DNA from: Bacteriovoracaceae bacterium UBA7317
GTDB taxonomy: Bacteria > Bdellovibrionota > Bacteriovoracia > Bacteriovoracales > Bacteriovoracaceae
Assembly (NCBI GenBank): GCA_002474345.1
Contig: DKQD01000030.1
Span: 1-11,641, forward strand
Reading direction: 5' to 3'
DNA length: 11,641 nt
Of the stretch, positions 1 to 6,102 are shown in pieces. The position numbers and the translations under genes are program-made. Each line of letters begins with the position of its first letter. The stretch's first letter is position 1. The notes below the pieces were generated by a model, which ran no database searches, was not told the DNA's origin, and worked only from the letters and a program-made list of their open reading frames with translations.

Positions 1-732
1 AGGAACAATCCAGGTGTGGTAAGGAGATAGTGAAGCAAAAGGGACAAGGGCCACAAAGCTATCATTTTCATAAACAATCCTCTTTTTTTCCTTTAGCTCC
101 ATTTTAAGAATGTCACACATGAGGCAGTGATCGTGGATAACGTGATAGTTTTCCATCTGCCCTAACCTAACTTTCGTTTCAAAAGGCATTAAGGGAAGTC
201 CATAAATTTGAGAATGGGGATGCTGGAGTGAACCCCCAGCTTTATAACCTTGGTTTTTGAAAATTACCACGTGGTTTACATTCGGATCATCACATACCTG
301 AATATAACGAAGCTTGTAAGCCTCCATAAGAGAAGTCGCATCCTCTAAACTCATATTGGCCAAGGACTTATTGTGGTGGGGATGGTCGATGATAACATCG
401 TGAATTCCAAAACCATCCATCTCCTTGCAAAGAAGGGAGAAATTTTTATTAGGAGTTTTTGTTCTATCAAGACTAGCGTACTTATTTTCTAAAATCCGCA
501 CCTGCCAATCGTCTTTTTCTCTTCCTTCAGGAACATACCTAAGGATTTCTTTATCATCTTTTTTTTCATTGCCTATGCAAAAAGGGCAATTGTCATCTTT
601 CTCAGGTCTCTTTAAAAAAGCATCAACTCTATTATCTTCTGTTGGCTTTTTGTAATCACTAGGTCTAGACTTTCTTTCAGGAGAAAACATAACCCAGTCG
701 TTTGTAATGAGATTTTTCCTAAATATAGGCAT
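1..732 (-). CDS. galT: GalT-family nucleotidyl-sugar transferase/phosphorylase (HIT superfamily), C-terminus outside window
   Basis: Seen: 244 codons on the minus strand from the ATG at 730-732, preceded by a purine-rich AAAGGTAGAGAAG ribosome site, and open to the left edge. Motifs in order are C49-P-F-C52 in a CPFCIGNE context, a His-rich DHPHHN segment (residues 116-121), N160-Q-G-Y-K-A-G-G-S followed by H171-P-H-S-Q175, a second C203-L-M-C206, and VPFASLSPYHTWIVP (230-244), the opening of the C-terminal half. Family knowledge: GalT enzymes transfer UMP between UDP-glucose and galactose-1-phosphate in the Leloir pathway through a covalently modified His in HPHxQ, here probably His173. Zinc is held by CxxC plus two histidines. 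The HPHSQ form and the second CxxC also fit the ADP-glucose phosphorylase-like branch, so the substrate is uncertain. It is cytoplasmic, with no signal peptide. About one third of the protein lies outside the window. The gene is divergent from the small exported protein. Confidence 0.85.
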   Translation of the reverse strand, partial: MPIFRKNLITNDWVMFSPERKSRPSDYKKPTEDNRVDAFLKRPEKDDNCPFCIGNEKKDDKEILRYVPEGREKDDWQVRILENKYASLDRTKTPNKNFSLLCKEMDGFGIHDVIIDHPHHNKSLANMSLEDATSLMEAYKLRYIQVCDDPNVNHVVIFKNQGYKAGGSLQHPHSQIYGLPLMPFETKVRLGQMENYHVIHDHCLMCDILKMELKEKKRIVYENDSFVALVPFASLSPYHTWIVP

Positions 733-1031
733 CTTCTCTACCTTTCTGTTTTGTTTTCAAAAGACCCTCATTACCGAGCGATCCTGTCAACCTTTCGACT
801 CTTTGTGGGAAAACATAAAGGCTTTTATTAGAAATCGTATGAATTCAGGTAATTCCACGCAAACTGAAGAGGTTCAAGAGGAATTGTTTATGACCTATTA
901 CGTTAACTAATAAACTTTGATTATTAATGATAATTTCCAAAAATTTCGAATTCCAATTATGCTTCATTTCAACAAAACAAGAATTTAAATCAATAGAGCT
1001 TTTAAAAACTCTACTCTATGGAGAATCACTA
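733..1031. other. Divergent intergenic region, no convincing gene
   Basis: This stretch separates two divergent starts. A 67-codon plus-strand frame at 707-910 overlaps the galT start in antisense, has no Shine-Dalgarno and has unpersuasive composition, so it is not called. Visible structure includes a 10-bp-period direct repeat (TGATTAT at 918-924, TGATAAT at 928-934) and an imperfect 20-bp palindrome at 994-1013. A GGAG at 1020-1023 serves the gene at 1032. No RNA gene was recognised. Confidence 0.6.
834..862 (-). promoter_or_regulatory. Weak sigma70-like promoter candidate for the GalT-family gene
   Basis: On the minus strand, TTGCGT (+ coordinates 857-862) is followed after 17 bp by TACGAT (834-839). 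That is three and four matches to the consensus hexamers at ideal spacing. It would give a leader of roughly 95 nt before the ATG at 732. In AT-rich DNA such matches occur by chance, so this is only a candidate. Confidence 0.25.
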
Positions 1032-1358
1032 ATGAAAAAAAAGGGCCTTTCTTTTTTAATTGCAGCTTTGTCTTTCCAAGCTTCCTCTGCTCTTCCACCA
1101 AGGTTTCAGGTTGAAAGAGACATTAAGCAAGTTTTCTCTCTGCTCAATGAGTCGGAATATAAAAATGATGCTCTAGGAAACTTCGAATCTTTAAGGAAAA
1201 AAGATGGTCAATATGAACTTGTTTATAAACTTTCTTACTACGGTGAGCGTTGTACTTTAACTTTTGGCCGAAAAGAAGTCGAAAGACCTTTTGGCGGGGT
1301 TGGACCTCAAGAACCCTTAGAAATTAAAGGAACCCCAAAATGTATAACCATCAAATAA
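1032..1358 (+). CDS. Small exported protein of unknown function (108 aa)
   Basis: The start chosen is ATG 1032, not the in-frame ATG at 927. A GGAG at 1020-1023 lies 8 nt upstream of 1032, and the protein then opens with a classic Sec signal: KKK, a hydrophobic core (residues 5-15), and a likely cleavage after Ala20 (ASSA|LPP). The residues encoded from 927 to 1031 would bury this signal. The mature part is about 88 residues, mixed charged and aromatic. It has exactly two cysteines (GERCTLTF and TPKCITIK), which could form a disulfide after export. There is no lipobox. I do not recognise a family; the size and the QYELVYKLSYYGERCTLTFG stretch suggest a small beta-rich periplasmic or secreted domain, which is inference. 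It stands alone, with the divergent GalT-family gene upstream and a strong terminator 56 bp downstream, so it is probably a monocistronic unit. Confidence 0.75.
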   Translation: MKKKGLSFLIAALSFQASSALPPRFQVERDIKQVFSLLNESEYKNDALGNFESLRKKDGQYELVYKLSYYGERCTLTFGRKEVERPFGGVGPQEPLEIKGTPKCITIK

Positions 1359-1413
1359 TTTTTTCCTCCGAAAAAGTATCAAATAAACTCATTTTCCCCC
1401 ATTTTTGAGTTTG

Positions 1414-1444
1414 AAAAAAGCCTTGGTTAAACCAAGGCTTTTTT
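1414..1444 (+). terminator. Intrinsic terminator after the small exported protein gene
   Basis: A perfect inverted repeat runs from AAAAAAGCCTTGGT (1414-1427) through a 3-nt loop (TAA) to ACCAAGGCTTTTTT (1431-1444), followed by GTTTT. The GC-containing core is 8 bp (GCCTTGGT/ACCAAGGC) and the T-tract is six long. The flanking A-tract makes it potentially bidirectional, but the only gene reading into it is on the plus strand. It insulates lpxD from upstream transcription. Confidence 0.92.
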
Positions 1445-1469
1445 GTTTTCAGTCTTTACACCAACAGAT

Positions 1470-1498
1470 TTCAATCCCCTTTTTATGTAGCGTATGAT
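1470..1498 (+). promoter_or_regulatory. Candidate sigma70 promoter of lpxD
   Basis: TTCAAT (1470-1475), a 17-bp spacer, then TATGAT (1493-1498). The -10 matches five of six consensus bases and the -35 three of six. It lies just after the terminator and would start transcription near 1505, giving a leader of about 50 nt before the ATG at 1556. Position and spacing support it; the weak -35 keeps confidence moderate. Confidence 0.45.
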
Positions 1499-1555
1499 AG
1501 GTTTGAGCCATGTTGGAAGCCATTAATTAGCGTCATAAAAAGTAGAGGGGGTGTC

Positions 1556-2599
1556 ATGAAGCTTAAAGAATTAGTCAATCAACTTGAAGGCTCTATTTAC
1601 ACGCCGCCTGGCTATAATGGAAAAAATGTTGATAACATTGATATAAAAAAAGTCTCTCCTTTGGATAAAGCAGGCCCCAACGATATTTCTTTTTATGTGA
1701 ATCCAAAAATGAAAGAACTCTTTCAAAAAACAAAAGCTGGAGCAGTTTTAGTTTCAAAGGCCAATGAAGATGTTAATTGCCTCCAAATTGTCCACAAAAG
1801 CCCTAAGGTCGGCATGGCAAAAATTTCGAATATATTTTATAAACTGACCCACTCTTATGAAGGCATAAGTGAAATCGCTTTCATTCACCAAAAATCAAAA
1901 GTTCACTCATCGGCAACTATCTACGCTTACGCTTATATTTCTGAAGGTGCTGAAATTGGTGAAGGCACCGTTATTTACCCTAATGTCTACATTGGAAAAA
2001 ATGTAACAATTGGCGCCAATACGGTTTTATTTCCCAATGTTGTTGTTATGGATGGTTGTAACATAGGAAAGGACTGTTTAATTCATCCAGGCACAGTTAT
2101 TGGAGCTGACGGCTTTGGCTTCACGCCTACGGGGACAGAAAATATAAAGGTCCCTCAAACAGGTCATGTTGTTATTGAAGATAATGTTGAAATGGGTGCC
2201 CTCTGCACTATTGACAGGGCCGCTTTTGACAAAACTCTCATAGGAAGAGAATCAAAGCTCGATTCTCAAGTCCATGTCGCCCATAATGTTGAAATTGGAG
2301 AACTCTCTTTACTGGCCGGTCAAACTGGTATTGCTGGAAGTGCAAAGATTGGAAAAAACTTTATGTGTTCAGGACAAATTGCCGTAGGCCCAGGCATTGA
2401 AATAGGAGATAACGTTGCCCTTGGGCCTAGAACCGGTGTTATAAAGCCTATTACCGAAAAAGGCGAATATATGGGCCTCCCTGCCGTCAAAAAAATGGAT
2501 TGGATTAAAGAAGTTAGAGGCCTCCAAAAAATTCCAGAACTCATGAAGCGCCTTCGAGAATTGGAAAAACAAGTTCAGGAGCTCGATTCTTCTCGGTAA
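1556..2599 (+). CDS. lpxD: UDP-3-O-(3-hydroxyacyl)glucosamine N-acyltransferase LpxD
   Basis: LpxD transfers a 3-hydroxyacyl chain from acyl-ACP to the 2-amine of UDP-3-O-acyl-glucosamine, the third step of lipid A synthesis, on the cytoplasmic side. At 347 residues it has the usual family length. Residues 1-105 form the UDP-binding N-terminal domain (DISFYVNPKMKE, AGAVLVSKAN). Residues about 110-300 are a left-handed beta-helix of hexapeptide repeats (for example EIGEGTVIYPNVYIGKNVTI). They include HPGTVIGADGFGF (177-189), TGHVVIEDNVEMGALCTIDR and VHVAHNVEIGE, whose His243 aligns with the catalytic His of E. coli LpxD. A charged helical tail (MKRLRELEKQVQEL) closes it, as expected for the trimer's C-terminal helices. 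An AGAGGGGG ribosome site precedes the ATG. The usual neighbours bamA, skp, fabZ and lpxA are absent; the gene sits alone between a terminator and a convergent transporter. A second lpxD elsewhere in the genome is possible. Confidence 0.95.
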   Translation: MKLKELVNQLEGSIYTPPGYNGKNVDNIDIKKVSPLDKAGPNDISFYVNPKMKELFQKTKAGAVLVSKANEDVNCLQIVHKSPKVGMAKISNIFYKLTHSYEGISEIAFIHQKSKVHSSATIYAYAYISEGAEIGEGTVIYPNVYIGKNVTIGANTVLFPNVVVMDGCNIGKDCLIHPGTVIGADGFGFTPTGTENIKVPQTGHVVIEDNVEMGALCTIDRAAFDKTLIGRESKLDSQVHVAHNVEIGELSLLAGQTGIAGSAKIGKNFMCSGQIAVGPGIEIGDNVALGPRTGVIKPITEKGEYMGLPAVKKMDWIKEVRGLQKIPELMKRLRELEKQVQELDSSR

Positions 2600-3858
2600 G
2601 AAAGTTTCTGACCTTCCATTAAAAGCGGTGAAAAAAAGAAAAAAATATTAAAAACATACACAAAGGCCATCACAGCATAAGCGACTGTATGGCCGTAATC
2701 ATCAATCATTAACCCTAAAGCCGGTCCCCAAAAAATAAAAAGAAATCTTGAGCCCAAAGCCAAAAAGGAATTCGCAGTGGCCCTTATTGAGGAGGATGTA
2801 CGGGCATTAAAAGCATCTCTAAAAATAACATGCCCCAATCCTCTATTGGCTTGTAAACAAAGACAAGACATAAGCCCTCCAAAGGTAAAGGCCAAAAGTG
2901 GGGTTTGAGAATAGTAATAAGAGAAAAAACTCATCCCACCATAACCAAGAATTGGAAGCAAAGAAATAAGGAGAAGGGTTTTTCGAATTCCCAAATAAGA
3001 TTCAATTCTTACGGCAGCTCTTCCAAAAAACCCTACAACAAGATTCGTCAATGCCCATAAAATGCCGAAAATAGGGAGAGGAATCCCCAATGTTTGCCAA
3101 AAGTCTTGATAAGTCCATACTGCTAACCAGGTAGCAGACGCATAAATAATGCCATTAAAAGTAATGAGGAGGAATAACCTTGAGCTATTGAAAAGGATTT
3201 GTGACATTTCCTTTATATTTTCAATTGTTTTTGACTTTTCCAATTTTCTTCTCGGTGGCTCACAAAGACTAAGAGAAACAAAAAAAGGGAGCCAACCTAA
3301 AATAGCTTGAGCATTCACGATCCACTTTAAAGAACCAAAAAGAAGAATTAGCGCACAAAAGAGGCCCGCCATACCCTCACTTACTTGAGAGTAAAAAATT
3401 TGTTTCGCCATAAGATTCCTTCCAATAGAACCCTTTTCCCTTAGCGCAACATGAGTATCATAAAGAAGAGAAATATCTGTTCCAGACATCAAGCTCATAG
3501 CAATGGCATTAACTAGTTGGATGATGGCCAACATTAAAAAGCTATCAGCAAAGGCATAGAGAGAGAATCCAACACCATGCAGGATACCTGAAATAACAAG
3601 AATCAACTTTCTTCCAAAAACATCAGAGAGGTAACCCGATGGAATTTCCAAAAGAATAACCATGAGAGCGTAGAGGGCCTGAAGCCTAAAAACATCACCC
3701 ATTGAAAGACCAATGCCTTTAAAAAAGGGGATTATCACAGGCATAAGTACCATGAAAGTCCATGAAGCATTCAACAGATAGACTTTTGGATAATTTCTTT
3801 TTAGAAGGTCACCATTTATCTCTTTGGTCATGGTAACCCATCGGTTTTTTTCTACCAT
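2575..3858 (-). CDS. Major facilitator superfamily transporter, 12 TM, substrate unknown
   Basis: This is a 427-residue polytopic inner-membrane protein. The MFS motif A is clear in the TM2-TM3 loop (G75-Y-L-S-D-V-F-G-R-K84). TM4 and the loop after it contain SGTDISLLYD (125-134), a signature of drug/metabolite-type MFS proteins. The N-half ends with SLCEPPRRK (197-205), opening a charged central loop (KLEKSKTIENIKE). Hydrophobic segments lie roughly at 27-46, 58-74, 85-104, 106-124, 157-175, 179-199 and then six more to about 415. The start at 3858 lacks a clear Shine-Dalgarno; Met10 (codon at 3829-3831) is an equally plausible start. The last 25 bp overlap the 3' end of lpxD tail-to-tail. 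The start is divergent from the glycoside hydrolase gene, separated by 115 bp. No specific substrate can be assigned; drug, sugar or metabolite export or import are all open. Confidence 0.88.
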   Translation of the reverse strand: MVEKNRWVTMTKEINGDLLKRNYPKVYLLNASWTFMVLMPVIIPFFKGIGLSMGDVFRLQALYALMVILLEIPSGYLSDVFGRKLILVISGILHGVGFSLYAFADSFLMLAIIQLVNAIAMSLMSGTDISLLYDTHVALREKGSIGRNLMAKQIFYSQVSEGMAGLFCALILLFGSLKWIVNAQAILGWLPFFVSLSLCEPPRRKLEKSKTIENIKEMSQILFNSSRLFLLITFNGIIYASATWLAVWTYQDFWQTLGIPLPIFGILWALTNLVVGFFGRAAVRIESYLGIRKTLLLISLLPILGYGGMSFFSYYYSQTPLLAFTFGGLMSCLCLQANRGLGHVIFRDAFNARTSSSIRATANSFLALGSRFLFIFWGPALGLMIDDYGHTVAYAVMAFVYVFNIFFFFSPLLMEGQKLSYREESSS

Positions 3859-3893
3859 ATTAAAAAGTGATGCTTAAAATTTTTTTTTATTAT

Positions 3894-3922
3894 TTGTCAT
3901 TAACATAACAAATCCCTATACT
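3894..3922 (+). promoter_or_regulatory. Near-consensus sigma70 promoter of the glycoside hydrolase gene
   Basis: TTGTCA (3894-3899) and TATACT (3917-3922) are separated by exactly 17 bp. Each hexamer matches five of six consensus bases. Transcription would start near 3929, leaving a leader of about 45 nt to the ATG at 3974. It sits in the 115-bp gap shared with the divergent transporter gene, whose own promoter I could not identify. Confidence 0.75.
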
Positions 3923-3973
3923 TCCCCACCGAAATAAAAAAAATTTAATTAAATAAATAATGAGTCCTCAATT

Positions 3974-5947
3974 ATGACTATAAAATTATTCCAATCAAAT
4001 TTTGGATGGCTTACCTTTCTTTTAATAATAATCGATAGCTTTCTTTCATCGTCACTTAAAGCAAGTGAAAATATCCCCTTATCAACTCGAATTTTTCAAG
4101 CAACAAAGTCATATAAGAGTTATTCTGACACTATCTTTGTTGATGGACTGGGAAGAGAAGTCTACTTTAGAGGTTGGAATATTTCAGGAGCCGTTAAGTT
4201 AAAATCAATGGGTTTTAAACCTTTTAAAACGCAAAAAGATGCTGCCTGGGCCCTTCAAGACCTAAAAAGAAAAACAGGTTCAAATATTATCCGGTACACT
4301 CTAAGCTGGGAAGGAGTTCATCCACAGGTTGATACTATCGATATCGGATATCTTGAAGAAATCACTTTCCATATAAAAGAGGCCATCAAAAATAAAATTT
4401 ACGTCCTTCTTGACTACCATCAAGATCTTTACTCAAGACACCTCTTCCACAAAAACTCCAAATTTACTGGTAATGGGGCCCCCGCATGGGTTACACCTAA
4501 AGAAAACTACCCAAATGGAACATGCTTTCTTTGTGTTCACTGGGGAATGAATAAAATTTTTAATAAATCGGTCAGGTTGGCCTTTAGGAATTTTTGGGAT
4601 AATGCCCCTATTGAAACTCAAAAAGGGGTTCGTCATGTGCAAGATGAATTTTTCTGGCAAATGAAAGAAGTTATTGCTCATTTAAAAAGAAACCTCAATG
4701 AAAAAGAACAAAATTTTATCATTGGCATCAACCCAATGAATGAACCCATCGACGGAGGCTTTGGTAAACTTTCAAGTCAAAAATGGTATTCTCAAAAGAT
4801 GAGACCCTTTAACAAACGTGTCCGCGACCTGCTTGATGAAATGGGTTGGGAACAATCCTTTGTTTTTGCAGAGCCACTCGTCTTTTGGATAACTAACGCT
4901 CCTACGATACCTGCTAACCCTCCCTTTAATAAGCAGGATCCACCACTAAAAGGTTTTGTTTTTAACTCCCACTACTATGATGCTCAAAGAATGAGCTTCT
5001 CACATAAAACTGTTAAAAATGGAAGTTATTTGGCCAATACAGATCATATCAAAAGTACCGCGGCAAAACTCAAGCGCCCTCCTTTTCTCAGTGAGTTTGG
5101 TATGTTCATAAAAAAAGGAAGAGTACAAAACCAAGTTCGCATGATTGAAGCTACTTACCAGGGCATGGAAATATCCAAAGAGCAGTCCTCTTCCTTTGCC
5201 TCTTTTTACTCACCTGTCATTTCAGGAACTCAGTGGCATTGGGATATCTATCATAATCAGCATAGAGAATTACAAAATGAAAACCCCAATAGGGTCATCA
5301 CAGAAGGGGATGCTTGGAACAATGAAAATTTTTCCATTGTTACAGATGGAGGATTTAAATATACAACCCCAGATCAATTTAGTGTTGAAAGGGCCTGGCC
5401 TCGAAGGTGTCAAGGAAGAATCATGCACTTTTACTATAAGGGAAGACCTGATGATGGAAGAAATGGTCGCATTAACTGGATTGCAATGAAGTTTTCTCCA
5501 CAAGGTCCTTTGTACCTAAAAGACCACGATTTTTTCTTCATGGTCTGGCAAGGAAACAAGGCCCTCGGTCCGACTGAAATTTATTTACCACCTCACTTTA
5601 GGAAAAGGTCTCTGACAGTCATGACAGAGCAAATAATCAAAAAAGGTTTAGGGAGGCAATCTAAACCAAAGCAGCACGTTTTTTCACTCCCCGATATTCT
5701 TCCCGTTTCTCCTAAAACAGGAGAAAGAGTTTTTATTTGGAACCAAGACAAAATAAAGGGTCAACTTCATTTCTTTTTGGCCATTAAGGAAAATAAAGAG
5801 CATCCACTAGATAAAAAAAGTTTAAAAATTCTTCAGCAAAGTATCAAAAAGACCATAAAGAAACACCAGAGCCCTCTTTTCTTCAGAGGTAAAGTTAAGA
5901 TTGATAAAGTTCATGTGGGAAGAAAATCGATTCGATTTAAATATTAA
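3974..5947 (+). CDS. Exported family 5 glycoside hydrolase, endoglycoceramidase-like
   Basis: The 657-residue protein has an N-terminal export signal (hydrophobic core about 11-28, likely cleavage after LKA30). The catalytic (beta/alpha)8 domain spans about 50-430. Landmarks are YFRGWNISG (64-72), IIRYTLSWEGVHP (105-117), VLLDYHQD (144-151), the acid/base Glu257 in NPMNEP (253-258), NSHYYD (331-336), the nucleophile Glu374 in FLSEFG (371-376), and TQWHWD (419-424). The SWEGVxP, DYHQD and GAPAW elements resemble the endoglycoceramidase group of GH5 more than cellulases. A C-terminal beta-sandwich (about 455-550) carries SVERAWPRRCQG and G532-P-T-E-I-Y537, recalling the Glyco_hydro_5_C domain of those enzymes. 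Family members release the glycan from glycosphingolipids, but other beta-glucosidic substrates are possible. A Lys-rich tail of about 100 residues (550-657) is unexplained. No good Shine-Dalgarno precedes the ATG. It is probably periplasmic or secreted. Confidence 0.85.
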   Translation: MTIKLFQSNFGWLTFLLIIIDSFLSSSLKASENIPLSTRIFQATKSYKSYSDTIFVDGLGREVYFRGWNISGAVKLKSMGFKPFKTQKDAAWALQDLKRKTGSNIIRYTLSWEGVHPQVDTIDIGYLEEITFHIKEAIKNKIYVLLDYHQDLYSRHLFHKNSKFTGNGAPAWVTPKENYPNGTCFLCVHWGMNKIFNKSVRLAFRNFWDNAPIETQKGVRHVQDEFFWQMKEVIAHLKRNLNEKEQNFIIGINPMNEPIDGGFGKLSSQKWYSQKMRPFNKRVRDLLDEMGWEQSFVFAEPLVFWITNAPTIPANPPFNKQDPPLKGFVFNSHYYDAQRMSFSHKTVKNGSYLANTDHIKSTAAKLKRPPFLSEFGMFIKKGRVQNQVRMIEATYQGMEISKEQSSSFASFYSPVISGTQWHWDIYHNQHRELQNENPNRVITEGDAWNNENFSIVTDGGFKYTTPDQFSVERAWPRRCQGRIMHFYYKGRPDDGRNGRINWIAMKFSPQGPLYLKDHDFFFMVWQGNKALGPTEIYLPPHFRKRSLTVMTEQIIKKGLGRQSKPKQHVFSLPDILPVSPKTGERVFIWNQDKIKGQLHFFLAIKENKEHPLDKKSLKILQQSIKKTIKKHQSPLFFRGKVKIDKVHVGRKSIRFKY

Positions 5948-6102
5948 TTATCTTTACTTTTTTTAGCTACTTAGCACTCCTCATTTAGCCTTTTATCTGT
6001 CGACCAAAAAGGTGGGCGTCTTATCTACTAAATAAAATCTGTAGACCCTCAAGTATTTAATAGTTTAACCGTTCAAATAAAAAACAAAGATACAATAAAT
6101 AT
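5948..6102. other. Intergenic region between glycosidase and giant lipoprotein genes
   Basis: These 155 bp are AT-rich. I find no clear rho-independent terminator for the upstream gene: the only stem-like element (TCTAC ... GTAGA around 6023-6047) is short, with a 12-nt loop and no T-tract. A TACAAT (6091-6096) resembles a -10 element and lies 6 nt before the next ATG, but has no good -35 at 16-18 bp. Read-through from the glycosidase gene is therefore possible. Confidence 0.5.

Noticed and set aside
785..790. Perfect TTGACA -35 hexamer on the minus strand upstream of galT
   Set aside because: No acceptable -10 hexamer at 16-18 bp downstream (the bases there read GGGTCT).
707..910. A 67-codon plus-strand open frame opposite the galT start
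   Set aside because: It overlaps the 5' end of galT in antisense, lacks a ribosome site and shows no domain or signal peptide supported by context.
918..936. Fur-box-like GATTATTAATGATAATTTC
   Set aside because: Matches the GATAATGATAATCATTATC consensus poorly once aligned and lacks the required inverted third hexamer.
927..1031. Longer N-terminus for the small exported protein starting at 927
   Set aside because: No Shine-Dalgarno at 927, and the extra 35 residues would mask an excellent signal peptide that starts at 1032 behind a GGAG.
5145..5503. Open frames on both strands inside the glycosidase gene
   Set aside because: They are out-of-frame shadows of a gene with intact catalytic motifs and show no ribosome sites or recognisable features.
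6023..6047. Possible terminator hairpin after the glycosidase gene
   Set aside because: Only a 5-bp TCTAC/GTAGA stem with a 12-nt loop and no following T-tract.
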